The notes under the pieces are model-generated. The model was not told where the DNA came from, made no database searches, and saw only the letters and a list, made by a program, of their open reading frames with translations. From contig CAZXSN010000003.1 in the NCBI GenBank assembly GCA_964643295.1, positions 1 through 64,000 on the forward strand: a DNA stretch of 64,000 nt, given 5' to 3'. Position 1 is the first letter of the stretch; each line of letters opens with the position of its first letter. This DNA is from Merdiplasma sp964643295. Its GTDB lineage: Bacteria; Bacillota; Clostridia; Lachnospirales; Lachnospiraceae. Below, one piece after another: positions 8,213-16,688 of the stretch. A program made the translations under genes and the position numbers.

Positions 8213-8980
8213 TTACAATGCCAGGTCGGTATTATCCGACACTTCCGACCGTATTTTTAAAAAGTCCGGATCCGTCATGTTTCTGGGTCTTGGAAGAGAA
8301 CTCAGATCGTAGATTGCTTTCACGGTCGCCGGGCATTTACTTAACAGCACGATTCGATCCGCAAGGAAGACTGCCTCTTCGATGTTGTTGGTCACAAAAA
8401 TGATCGTGCGCTTCTCTTGCTCCCATATTCGTAGCGCTTCCTCTTCCATCGCGTATCTGGTCTGCGCGTCCAGCTGTCCGAACGGTTCGTCCATCAGCAG
8501 AATCTCCGGATTGTTTGTGTAAGCGCGGGCGATGCCTACGCGCTGCTTCATGCCTCCGGAAAGTTCATGGGGATAAGAGTTCTCAAACCCCGTCAGCCCA
8601 ACAAGGTCTATGTACTTTTGGGCGATTTTCCGGCGCTCCGCCTTTTTCATTCCGGCGATTTCAAGGCCAAATTCGACATTGCCCATGACTGTCCGCCAAG
8701 GCATCAGGTTCAGGGATTGAAAAACCATGCCGATACGCGGATCACTCCCATGGATCTCCTCTCCGTTGAGAAAGATCTTTCCGCCCAACGGTTTTTCCAG
8801 ACCGGCGATCAGGTTCATCAGCACTGTTTTTCCGCAGTGCCCCGGACCAAGGAGTACGAGGAACTCATTGTCGTAAATTTCCAGAGAGACATCCGCAACC
8901 GCGTCCTTGACTCCGTTTTTGACCACGTAGCTCTGAGAGATATGTTCCAGCCTCAATATGCTTTTTTTCTTCTCGTCCAT
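8213..8980 (-). CDS. ABC transporter ATPase (SsuB/TauB-like) with Asn in the H-loop
   Basis: 255 residues. Walker A GPGHCGKTV (45-53), Q-loop MVFQ, signature LSGGM (140-144) and Walker B LLMDEP are present. The H-loop reads FVTNN, so the usual switch histidine is Asn198. The start overlaps the end of the permease gene 8953-9771, indicating translational coupling. It is one of two non-identical ATPases in the operon and probably heterodimerises with the product of 7447-8196. Substrate class (sulfonate/nitrate/thiamine-precursor type) is inferred from the family. Confidence 0.9.
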   Translation of the reverse strand: MDEKKKSILRLEHISQSYVVKNGVKDAVADVSLEIYDNEFLVLLGPGHCGKTVLMNLIAGLEKPLGGKIFLNGEEIHGSDPRIGMVFQSLNLMPWRTVMGNVEFGLEIAGMKKAERRKIAQKYIDLVGLTGFENSYPHELSGGMKQRVGIARAYTNNPEILLMDEPFGQLDAQTRYAMEEEALRIWEQEKRTIIFVTNNIEEAVFLADRIVLLSKCPATVKAIYDLSSLPRPRNMTDPDFLKIRSEVSDNTDLAL

Positions 8981-9771
8981 GGACAGATCATCCTTTCTGC
9001 AAACTGCGTGACAATGGACAGGATTGCGCCCACGATACCGATCGCTACCATACCAGTTAAGACCAGTGGCATATCTAAGGAATCCATACCCCGGGAGATC
9101 AAAAAGCCAACGCCCGCGTTGGCACCGAGCATCTCCGCCGCTAAAACGACCATCCAGGCAGCGCTGGTCGATGTGCGCACACCCGCAAAGATGGCATCGA
9201 GAGCGGACGGAAAGGCAATCTTCAAAAGACGCTGCCTGGGAGTCGCGTTAAAGACGGTCCCCACGTCCAGATACATTTTTTCCACGTTACTCATGCCCGC
9301 CTGCACATTCACCACGATGCTCGCCAGGGAACCGAATATTACGATCAGCACTTTCGGGAATTCGCCGATTCCAAACCACAGGGTGATCAGAGGGATCCAT
9401 GCCAGAGGAGGAATCGCGCGGAAGGCGTTAAAGAGAGGTCCGAAAAACGCTTTCGCTTTCGGGAACCAGCCGATCAGCACACCAAAAGCAATTCCAAACG
9501 TCCAGTCAAACAGGAGTGCCAGACCGATCCGCCGCAGACTGACTCCCACATGTCCAATCAGCGTTAGCTTCTTTACCGGTTTGACGAACAGCTGCACCGT
9601 TTTGTCCCATACGTCTTTTGGAGATGGGAAACCGGTCCCGCTTCCGGCAGCCAGTAGCCAGAGTCCAATCAACAGCAGAACGGAGATGACCGGAAGGATC
9701 CTGTACAGGTTTTGCAGCCGTTTCTCACGGATTTCGGCCGCACTCAACACTTCGTTTCCTTTTTTCGTCAT
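8953..9771 (-). CDS. ABC transporter permease (SsuC/TauC-like)
   Basis: About 272 residues; ATG 9769-9771 overlaps the TGA of the upstream permease (ATGA) and has GGTGG upstream, preferred over a GTG four codons earlier. It has a Lys/Arg-rich N-terminus, about six hydrophobic segments, and the BPD_transp_1 coupling region (FNAFRAIPPLAWIPLITLWF … ASIVVNVQAGM). It is the second of two paralogous permeases, so the translocation pore is probably a heterodimer in the cytoplasmic membrane. Confidence 0.9.
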   Translation of the reverse strand: MTKKGNEVLSAAEIREKRLQNLYRILPVISVLLLIGLWLLAAGSGTGFPSPKDVWDKTVQLFVKPVKKLTLIGHVGVSLRRIGLALLFDWTFGIAFGVLIGWFPKAKAFFGPLFNAFRAIPPLAWIPLITLWFGIGEFPKVLIVIFGSLASIVVNVQAGMSNVEKMYLDVGTVFNATPRQRLLKIAFPSALDAIFAGVRTSTSAAWMVVLAAEMLGANAGVGFLISRGMDSLDMPLVLTGMVAIGIVGAILSIVTQFAERMICPWTRRKKAY

Positions 9772-10604
9772 AATTTTTTCCACCCCAGTACAGCGTTTTC
9801 CAGCAGATTAATGAGTGCGGAGATCAGAACGCCCAGGATGCCGATAACGACAATCCCCATCATGACCAAGTCCACCCGTCCGTAGGATCTGCCCATCAGG
9901 ATCATGTAACCGAGTCCACTGGATGACGCCAGCATCTCCGCTGCCACGAGTGTCGCCCACGCGTTTCCGATTGCCACCTTGATCCCGGCGAAGGTCATCG
10001 TCATCGAGGACGGGATGCCCACTTTCCAGAAGATTGTAAAATAGGAAGCACCGCAGGTCTTGCCTACGTTTTTCAGCACTTCTTTTGTCTGGCGGATCCC
10101 GGTGTAGGAATTGATCAGGCAAGGCACGAACGCCGCGAAGAATACGATAAAGGACTTAGCCGGCAGACCGACACCAAGCCAGACGATCGTCAGGGGAATC
10201 CAGGACACAGGAGGAATGGGGCGGATGATCTCAAAAATCGGACGCATGAAGCTGTCAAACCCGCGATACCAGCCCATCAGCCATCCCAGAGGAACGCCAA
10301 TCAGTACTGCCAGACCAAAACCGCATAAGGCGATCTTCAGGCTCGACCAGACATGCACCATTAGCACGGCACCATCCGGATTGGGGTCCGTGAACTTGAT
10401 GATGAACAGCCGAAATACCTGCAGCACATCACAGAGCTTCCTGCTGTCGACCACTCCGCTGACAGCCAGAAATTCCCAGATCAGCAGAAACAGAAGAATG
10501 CCGCTCACAGAGAGCATCATATTCCGGTACGTCAGCTTCCGTTTCTGCTCCTGTACCTGTTTCACTCTCTGCTCATTGGTTAGGTCAGTTGTCTTCTCAT
10601 TCAA
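9768..10604 (-). CDS. ABC transporter permease (SsuC/TauC-like)
   Basis: 278 residues with a hydrophilic N-terminal 28 residues, about six transmembrane segments and the inner-membrane-component signature region (FEIIRPIPPVSWIPLTIVWL … CLINSYTGIRQ). It is the first gene after the binding protein and a strong hairpin, and its stop overlaps the next permease start. Together with that paralogue it forms the membrane part of the transporter. Confidence 0.9.
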   Translation of the reverse strand: MNEKTTDLTNEQRVKQVQEQKRKLTYRNMMLSVSGILLFLLIWEFLAVSGVVDSRKLCDVLQVFRLFIIKFTDPNPDGAVLMVHVWSSLKIALCGFGLAVLIGVPLGWLMGWYRGFDSFMRPIFEIIRPIPPVSWIPLTIVWLGVGLPAKSFIVFFAAFVPCLINSYTGIRQTKEVLKNVGKTCGASYFTIFWKVGIPSSMTMTFAGIKVAIGNAWATLVAAEMLASSSGLGYMILMGRSYGRVDLVMMGIVVIGILGVLISALINLLENAVLGWKKL

Positions 10605-10654
10605 AATCGATCCCTACTTTCCAGGTAAAAATTCTTGCAGATTTCTTCGCTCTT

Positions 10655-10684
10655 AGAAGAAAGCGCCCGCCCGCAGGCGGGCGC
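10655..10684 (-). terminator. GC-rich hairpin between binding-protein and permease genes
   Basis: GCGCCCGCC-TGCG-GGCGGGCGC (9-bp perfect stem) followed by TTTCTTCT on the minus strand. Because it lies inside an apparent operon, it probably attenuates transcription or stabilises the upstream mRNA, so that more binding protein than membrane subunits is made. Confidence 0.8.
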
Positions 10685-10725
10685 TGTTCATTGCCGTTTC
10701 GGTTTTTGCCGACCAAACGGGAGAC

Positions 10726-11844
10726 TTATAGACCCAGCAGATCTTTCGCCGCCAGAGCAACGGACGGATCGATCCTCTCGTCGTCCAGATATCTCTCACG
10801 GTCTTCGTTCGTATATTTGCCTTCACTGATAAAGAAATCCAATCCCAGCATTACGTCTTTTTCCGCCTGCAGCAGATCTCTCTTGGTGTAAAGACCGGCA
10901 TCATCCGGGCTGGTGGTTGTATACAGGTCAATCCATTCCTGGACGGTCGGACCGCGGTACCAGTCCATCGTACGGGCGGCGATATCCTCGTTGCAGAGGA
11001 ACCCTTCCTCATCACAGTGCTCCAGGTACCAGGCAGCCGCCTGTGCCATGTTTTCATCGGATTCGTAGCACCATTCCACAGCTTTGTGGAAGACGATGCA
11101 GGCCGTCACGACCAGGTCAAAGTTGTTTTCCATGACATCCTTCTTCGCGAATGTGCCGCACATCATGGGGATGCCAAGCTGTCCCGCATCGGTGATCCGC
11201 ACGTAACCGGCATCCTCCGCGGAAAGAGCAATCGCATTCCAGCAGCAGAGCACATCTCCGGTCCCGCCGTTGAAGCCGGTCAGGGAGTTCGCGTTGTCCA
11301 TGTTGACGCTCTCCACATCCGCCAAGGTCAGCCCCATGTTGTTTAAGCATTTCGCGAGAACCGCCTGCGCGGTTGTTCCGGTCGGATAGATACAGGTAGC
11401 GCCCTTCCAGACCTCCGGATTCTCCGGATCGTTGGCGATATCGGAGCCTTCGCGGGCAAAAATCGCCAGGTTTTCTTCGTAGTCACATGCGCTGACCAGG
11501 GAGAAGTCATAGCCGTACAGACCGTTAACAAGACCGCCCATGCCGCAGGAAGCCATGTCCCACTCGGAATTAGCTTCCATCATCGCCGGTCCGCCAGTAA
11601 AACAGACATATTCAACTTCAATGTTCAGTGCGTCAAATACACCCAGCTTATCCGCGAACAGGAACGGATAGGACAGGGGAGAACCGGTGAAGAAACCAAG
11701 ACGCAGCGTCTGGGGTTCCTCAAACGGGGTCAGACCCCAAGTTAAGTCTTCCGTTGTTTCCGCATCTGCTTCTTCCGCAAAAGTGACGACCGTGGATGAC
11801 AGGGCCATCGTCAGAACCAGTATCCATGCAAGTACTTTTTTCAT
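10726..11844 (-). CDS. ABC transporter substrate-binding protein (NMT1/SsuA-like)
   Basis: 372 residues with a signal peptide (VLAWILVLTMALSSTVVTFAEEADA). The mature part starts TLRLGFFTGSPLSYPFLFADKLGVFD, followed by EVEYVCFTGGPAMMEANSEWDMA, the usual opening of SsuA/NMT1-type periplasmic-binding folds. AGGAGG or a variant lies upstream of the ATG. It is the only binding protein in the operon, and its gene is separated from the permeases by a strong hairpin. Several cysteines (CWN, CGTF, CIVFHK, CYES) are unusual for an exported protein. No lipobox cysteine is evident. Confidence 0.9.
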   Translation of the reverse strand: MKKVLAWILVLTMALSSTVVTFAEEADAETTEDLTWGLTPFEEPQTLRLGFFTGSPLSYPFLFADKLGVFDALNIEVEYVCFTGGPAMMEANSEWDMASCGMGGLVNGLYGYDFSLVSACDYEENLAIFAREGSDIANDPENPEVWKGATCIYPTGTTAQAVLAKCLNNMGLTLADVESVNMDNANSLTGFNGGTGDVLCCWNAIALSAEDAGYVRITDAGQLGIPMMCGTFAKKDVMENNFDLVVTACIVFHKAVEWCYESDENMAQAAAWYLEHCDEEGFLCNEDIAARTMDWYRGPTVQEWIDLYTTTSPDDAGLYTKRDLLQAEKDVMLGLDFFISEGKYTNEDRERYLDDERIDPSVALAAKDLLGL

Positions 11845-12028
11845 GCTGCAACCTCCTTTTTCTTTGTCTTTATTTGCCTTGTTTCCTATTAGTCACAGGC
11901 CGTCCGAAAAGGCCCCGGGCGACTCACTTACCTTTTATGAGATATCCAGGGCTCCATTTCTCCCCGGCCAACAACTATCTTTTTCCAGGGCTTAGAGCGT
12001 AAGATGGATGTTTATCCGCTCCTTACCC

Positions 12029-13507
12029 TCATTCTGTATAGTGACCATTTGTACCGTCATACCCTTCCTCTTTCATGCACAGATGAACGGCACCGGTCTT
12101 AAAGGTCCTTGGCAGTGCAAGGATATTCGGGTTGGGTCCTACAAATTTCCGCTTCGCATCCTCAAGAGCCTCTTCAAAAGTCGCGCGGGTTTTTAAGCCC
12201 ATGCCGCGGGCAAAGCCCGGTTCCTGAGCTCCTACGATATAAATCGCAGAAGTGTTCATCTCCGCAATGTGTCCGCAGGACATCATTGAAAAGCCATGGA
12301 AAGGATGGAACGCATTCGCAAATCGATATTTGCGGATGTATTCCTCGTTGGTCGCGAAATATTCTCCGTAGCGGTTCATATCCGGCAGAGTCTGCATATA
12401 GTCATGCTGGAACAGCTCATACAGTTCCCTGGTATACGGCCAGCGCTCATCGTGGAAGTATCCGTTGCAGATCGAGGAACAGATGATCACGCAGCGGTCA
12501 CTCATTACACGCTTGTGACGGATCACCTGCGCGGATAAGGCCTGCATCATCTGAATCGGGTTTGTCCCCATGCCGTTGCCGTAATGGAAATCCTGCGGCA
12601 TGCCAAATACCATCACATCGTATTTCTTTTCCGCCCACGGGACGTAGGTCCTCTTGTCCGCGATTTCCCAGGATACCGGCATCATTTCTTTCGCGTATCC
12701 GGAGAAGATGGCGATCTGGCGGGAATACGTATCCAGCACCGCATCGCAGCAGAAGAACTTCTTCCCCATGCACTCTTCCATGTGCATGCCAATCTCGTTA
12801 AACTTGGTGCGCATCAGACTGTGACCGGAAACCGGGGTAAAGTCATCCCGATGCATTACCTCTGGTACATGGTGAGTCGCGATTGACCGCCAGTGTGTGA
12901 TACCAGTCGTGCAGTGCTTATATCCTCCGGAATATCCCCCGTATGGGTTGCCCTGCGTGTGACCGATCAGAATCGGGAGGTCGGAATCATAGACATACTT
13001 GTTCATGATTACGCGGTCGCCGCGCTTTGTGCAGCCAAGATCGATCAAGTGGTCATAATCCTCCGAATCATGGTTTAAGATCTGTCCGCTGTAGTAAAAT
13101 TCGTTGAACAGGTCGTCGCCTAAGATTTGTCTGGCCTCCGGCACTGTTGTGCGCGGGTGCAGACCGTTGGAGAAGATCAGCAGAATGTCCTTTTTTTCTA
13201 CTCCGGCGGCGTAAAGTTCATCAAGGATCACCCGGATAGCGATCTTGCGGTGTGAAGTCGGCTGGCAGCCTCCCTTTACGATATCCGGGATCACGATCGT
13301 AACTGTGGTGCCCTTGTGAGCCAGTTCCGATAACGGCGGCATTCCGATCGGGTGGCGTATCGATTCACGTGTTGCCGCAATCAGGCTTTCCCTGTCCTGT
13401 GGCAGACAGGGAGGATCCGGGACCGTCTCCCCGGGGATAAACACGTCGGTTGTATCCGGCAGGTTTGCACTCATTAATCCGTTTCCATACTCAAAATCCA
13501 GTTTCAT
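12029..13507 (-). CDS. LarA-like nickel-pincer racemase/epimerase (DUF2088)
   Basis: About 492 residues from ATG 13505-13507 (AAAGGGAG upstream; an earlier in-frame ATG lacks a site). It resembles the lactate racemase LarA family: IPD near residue 75, GLHPRT with a histidine at 117, and GGYKH…THH with Lys197 and His213 sixteen residues apart. That is the spacing of the LarA residues that hold the nickel-pincer cofactor. The family racemises or epimerises alpha-hydroxy acids. No larB/C/E cofactor genes are in the window. It sits between a binding protein and a hydroxyacid dehydrogenase, so its substrate is probably the hydroxy acid that the dehydrogenase uses. Confidence 0.85.
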   Translation of the reverse strand: MKLDFEYGNGLMSANLPDTTDVFIPGETVPDPPCLPQDRESLIAATRESIRHPIGMPPLSELAHKGTTVTIVIPDIVKGGCQPTSHRKIAIRVILDELYAAGVEKKDILLIFSNGLHPRTTVPEARQILGDDLFNEFYYSGQILNHDSEDYDHLIDLGCTKRGDRVIMNKYVYDSDLPILIGHTQGNPYGGYSGGYKHCTTGITHWRSIATHHVPEVMHRDDFTPVSGHSLMRTKFNEIGMHMEECMGKKFFCCDAVLDTYSRQIAIFSGYAKEMMPVSWEIADKRTYVPWAEKKYDVMVFGMPQDFHYGNGMGTNPIQMMQALSAQVIRHKRVMSDRCVIICSSICNGYFHDERWPYTRELYELFQHDYMQTLPDMNRYGEYFATNEEYIRKYRFANAFHPFHGFSMMSCGHIAEMNTSAIYIVGAQEPGFARGMGLKTRATFEEALEDAKRKFVGPNPNILALPRTFKTGAVHLCMKEEGYDGTNGHYTE

Positions 13508-13541
13508 ACACCTGTACTCCCTTTCTTTGTGCTGATATTCT

Positions 13542-14456
13542 TCAGTCTTGCTGGGTAAAATTCCCGCGAAACACCTTGTACAGGGCACTGGTGTCCTGGT
13601 TTCCCAGTCCCTGTGCGTGTGCGAGTTCGTTGTACAGCTGTGCTGTCCCCGCGATCATGGAAGGAGCGTTTGCGTCCTTTGCCATCTGCAGAGCCAACTT
13701 CGTATCTTTTATCAGCAGGTCCATCGTAAAAGATGGGGTTTCGTAAGCGTCATTTAAAATGCTTTTGCCTACTTCGCGAAACAGTCCACTCACTGTGGCT
13801 GCGGAGGAGGAAGCCACGGTATCATAGAACACTTTTGGATCGATCCCCACATGTTCGCAGATCGCCATTACCTCCGAGCTGATGGCGTTGATGCAGGAAA
13901 ACATCAGCTGATTTAAAAGTTTCAGGGCATTGCCTGCACCAGACGGTCCTACCGATACAGCATTTGCAGCAAAACACAAAAGCACGGGTTTCGCTTTCTC
14001 TAAAGCCTGTGCGTTTCCGCCCGTCGGAAGCATCCATTTGCCGACTGCTGTGGGACGACCCAGTACCGGGCAGTCCAAATAGGCGGCGCCGGTCTCCTCT
14101 ACGCCTCTCGCGTTTCCCCGAGTCGTCTCTGGATCCACTGTACTCGTATCGATCACGATGTGGTCAGAGGTAAGACCTTCTTTGAGACCATTCTCCCCAA
14201 AGAGGACTTCAGAAAGCTGCGCGGGTCCTGGAAGGGACAGAAGAATGATGGTTGTACGCTCTCCCACTTCTCTCGGACTTTTCGCAGGTTCCGCTCCCAT
14301 GTTAACCGCGCTTTCTACGGCGGCGGAAAACTTGTCATATGCTACGATGGAGTATCCCTTTTCTACCATGCTTTGCAGCATGCATTTCCCCATGCGACCG
14401 CAACCGATCAGTCCTACTTTCTCTATCGGTTTATCCGATCCGGTCCAGGATATCAT
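13542..14456 (-). CDS. beta-hydroxyacid dehydrogenase (HIBADH-like)
   Basis: About 304 residues; ATG 14454-14456 is preceded by AGGAGGTG and overlaps the end of the phosphodiesterase gene by 26 bases. It has an N-terminal Rossmann motif GLIGCGRMG and a catalytic lysine region GAGNALKLLNQL. The substrate-loop motif reads DCPVLGRP, not the usual DAPVSGG, hinting at an unusual substrate. The family includes 3-hydroxyisobutyrate, tartronate semialdehyde and sulfolactaldehyde reductases. In context it probably oxidises or reduces the acid handled by the LarA-like enzyme. Confidence 0.85.
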   Translation of the reverse strand: MISWTGSDKPIEKVGLIGCGRMGKCMLQSMVEKGYSIVAYDKFSAAVESAVNMGAEPAKSPREVGERTTIILLSLPGPAQLSEVLFGENGLKEGLTSDHIVIDTSTVDPETTRGNARGVEETGAAYLDCPVLGRPTAVGKWMLPTGGNAQALEKAKPVLLCFAANAVSVGPSGAGNALKLLNQLMFSCINAISSEVMAICEHVGIDPKVFYDTVASSSAATVSGLFREVGKSILNDAYETPSFTMDLLIKDTKLALQMAKDANAPSMIAGTAQLYNELAHAQGLGNQDTSALYKVFRGNFTQQD

Positions 14457-16452
14457 AGAGCACACCTCCTTCTGCGTCTTTGGGCACATCGATTCCCAGA
14501 ATCTTGGAAATCGTCGGTGCGACATCAATGATGCGTGCCGGGAACTTCCTTTCGTATTTTGGTACCCCCGGTCCCACCATCAGCATGCAGGCATGCATGT
14601 CGTGAAGGGTTGGCTCCGCCAGATGAACGCCTGTGAAGTTACCACAGACAGCGTTGTAATCCATATGGTTTTCTTCCATAACCTCATTGATGAGTTCCGG
14701 GAAGTTTTTGCAAAGCCTTGCTTCCTCATAGAGTTCCCCATTGGCGGTCATGCGCTCCGAGCCATCGCGGTACTTAACCGCCGAGCGGTAAATGAAGGGA
14801 TGGGACATATAGCCCGGTTTCCAGGCGTAGAGCACGTCTCCTACGCGGTCGTATCCGGGACCTTCATAGATGCCAAGACGTCCGGCTTCCTTCTTTTTCA
14901 GTGCGTAGGCAACCACGTTTTCCCCGGTTTCCGGATTGCGCATGCCCATCAGGCAGTTGATGATCTCCTCCTGCACTTTCTCATAATCTTCCGGTTCTAC
15001 GATTCCGTGAGGATCTCTTCCCTTCAGGTTGACAAAGATATGCGCATGGCATGGTTCCAGCGGATGGCATTTTGTATGCGCCCAGTCGATGGTCAGGTTT
15101 GAAGGATCATCGCTGGTTAAATCCAGCTTGTAGCTTAACAGTCCCGCTCTGGCCAAATGCTCCTTCACAAACGGATTCCAGTCCAGATGAGTCATGCCGT
15201 GGTCGGAAATCAGGATCACATACGTCTGCGATAGATCCACGCTTTCCAGGATTCTGCCGATGTTCTCATCTACCTGACGGTACACCTCGCGGATCATGTG
15301 CCAACAGTACGGCGCTGTCCGCTCACTGTACACCCGGGAGGTCGGTTCAATCCCGGCGTAGAGAGCGTGTTCTATGTGGTCAATTGTTCCCACCCAGGAG
15401 AAAGCGAAATCCCACTCCTCATGTTCGAGGACATATTTCGTCGCTTTCCCCCACCAGTTTGCATGCAAAGAAAGCTGTTCCAAGTACAGATCAGAGGTCA
15501 TCCAGCCGTCCATGAACGCCCATGGATCATCTACCTCCATATAGGCGCCTGCTACGGCCTCCACCTCTTTGCTCAAGGACGCGGGCACGGAATATGGTTC
15601 TGCCATGTTGATCGCGCTCTGATAGAGTTTGAATTCTTTTCCGTCTTTGCTTAATTCCAGAATCTGGAAGCGGAAGCGACCGTCCCGCTGGTAGTCCCTC
15701 GCATTGAATCTTTTCGTAATCCAGGGACCATACTCTCCCATCCCGATATCGGTGATCGCCTTTGCGGCATCCTTGCTTTCTGAGATTAGCATCCGGTCAT
15801 ACCCCTCGGGCGTGGATGCATAGATTAGGACGTACATCGGATACCCTTCGACATAGGTTGGGGGAACCGTGATGGGAAACTCGAGGCAGGGAAGATGGCT
15901 TTGTGGCAGATTCTCCCACCCTGAGGCTTCCCTTGTCTCCACTTTGACTGCCCGCCCCGGGATCTGGTTGCAGTGCAGCAGCTTGTTGGAAAAACAGGCG
16001 CTTGACGATACATCCCACAGCGGCATGAAAAAGTAGCGGAATGGCGGATTCAACGATCCCGCAAGCTGGCAGCCGTCTTCTTCCGAAAGCGCTCCCATTG
16101 GAAACGTCTCAGGCCAGTTGATCAGTGCCACTTTCTTTCCCATACGTTTTGCGACATCCCACAGTGTCTCGCACAGCACCTCATTGCGGTCGAAGGACGT
16201 ATGCCAGTGATCCAGTTCCTCGCCTGCATGTTTGACCATCAGGCTGGGAACACCGTTCGTCCCGGAACCTGCCCCGCTGACAATCGCCGTCCAGGCTGCC
16301 GCCGTCAAAGGCGGGAACACTGTTTCGAGTCTGGAAAACACTCCCTGATCCATCAGCTTTGCCGTATTGGGCATCACGCCCTCCGCCACAAATTTTTTCA
16401 CAAGATCCGGCATCGCTGCGTCCAGACCAAGGAACAAAATCTTTTTGTCCAT
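14431..16452 (-). CDS. alkaline-phosphatase-superfamily phosphodiesterase/nucleotide pyrophosphatase
   Basis: 673 residues, first gene of the minus-strand operon. The N-terminus has the metal-binding Asp (FLGLDAAMPD, D11) and the nucleophile motif FPPLTAAAWTAIVSG (Thr about 50); further metal ligands are in TIDHIEHALYAG and ILISDHGMTHLDW. These fit type I phosphodiesterase/NPP enzymes. There is no signal peptide, so it acts in the cytoplasm. It could cleave a phospho- or sulfo-ester of the imported compound. A promoter at 16509-16537 serves it, divergent from the LacI-type regulator. Confidence 0.85.
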   Translation of the reverse strand: MDKKILFLGLDAAMPDLVKKFVAEGVMPNTAKLMDQGVFSRLETVFPPLTAAAWTAIVSGAGSGTNGVPSLMVKHAGEELDHWHTSFDRNEVLCETLWDVAKRMGKKVALINWPETFPMGALSEEDGCQLAGSLNPPFRYFFMPLWDVSSSACFSNKLLHCNQIPGRAVKVETREASGWENLPQSHLPCLEFPITVPPTYVEGYPMYVLIYASTPEGYDRMLISESKDAAKAITDIGMGEYGPWITKRFNARDYQRDGRFRFQILELSKDGKEFKLYQSAINMAEPYSVPASLSKEVEAVAGAYMEVDDPWAFMDGWMTSDLYLEQLSLHANWWGKATKYVLEHEEWDFAFSWVGTIDHIEHALYAGIEPTSRVYSERTAPYCWHMIREVYRQVDENIGRILESVDLSQTYVILISDHGMTHLDWNPFVKEHLARAGLLSYKLDLTSDDPSNLTIDWAHTKCHPLEPCHAHIFVNLKGRDPHGIVEPEDYEKVQEEIINCLMGMRNPETGENVVAYALKKKEAGRLGIYEGPGYDRVGDVLYAWKPGYMSHPFIYRSAVKYRDGSERMTANGELYEEARLCKNFPELINEVMEENHMDYNAVCGNFTGVHLAEPTLHDMHACMLMVGPGVPKYERKFPARIIDVAPTISKILGIDVPKDAEGGVLYDILDRIG

Positions 16453-16503
16453 ATCGATCCCTCCCTTACTGGTGGATTTTGTACATTTTTATGGTTTTTA
16501 CCC

Positions 16504-16514
16504 TTCTTAGAATA
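16504..16514. promoter_or_regulatory. TTCTTAGAATA motif over the minus promoter (copy 1)
   Basis: TTCTTAGAATA overlaps the -10 of the operon promoter. The same 11 bases recur at 16582-16592 over the -10 of the regulator's promoter, 78 bases away. The motif is a partial palindrome (TTCT/AGAA). Confidence 0.45.
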
Positions 16515-16537
16515 CCCTTTTACTGCACTTTATTCAA
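16509..16537 (-). promoter_or_regulatory. promoter of the phosphodiesterase–ABC operon
   Basis: TTGAAT (16532-16537), a 17-base spacer and TATTCT (16509-16514) on the minus strand, about 57 bases before the ATG at 16452. Confidence 0.65.
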
Positions 16538-16549
16538 CAACTTTTTACT

Positions 16550-16559
16550 CAAACGTTTG
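16550..16559. promoter_or_regulatory. LacI-family operator palindrome CAAACGTTTG
   Basis: A perfect 10-bp palindrome with the central CG typical of LacI/GalR operators. It lies between the two divergent promoters and just outside both -35 boxes, beside a LacI-type gene. Confidence 0.6.
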
Positions 16560-16564
16560 CTTTA

Positions 16565-16593
16565 TTGACGAATTTGTGATATTCTTAGAATAT
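16565..16593 (+). promoter_or_regulatory. promoter of the LacI-type regulator
   Basis: TTGACG (16565-16570), 17 bases, GAATAT (16588-16593). The -10 lies in the inverted repeat ATATTC-TTA-GAATAT (16579-16593), the second copy of the TTCTTAGAATA motif. Confidence 0.6.
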
Positions 16594-16688
16594 CTCTTCG
16601 GAACGATACTTCAGGTTCTCAGGATAGCGCACTGTATGGAACGATTGCCCGCGCTCGCCGGATCCTGAACAAGAAAGGAGAACACCCT

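Noticed and set aside
8567..9811. 414-codon plus-strand frame opposite ABC genes
   Set aside because: Shadow of the minus-strand permease and ATPase genes, which have clear homology and ribosome sites.
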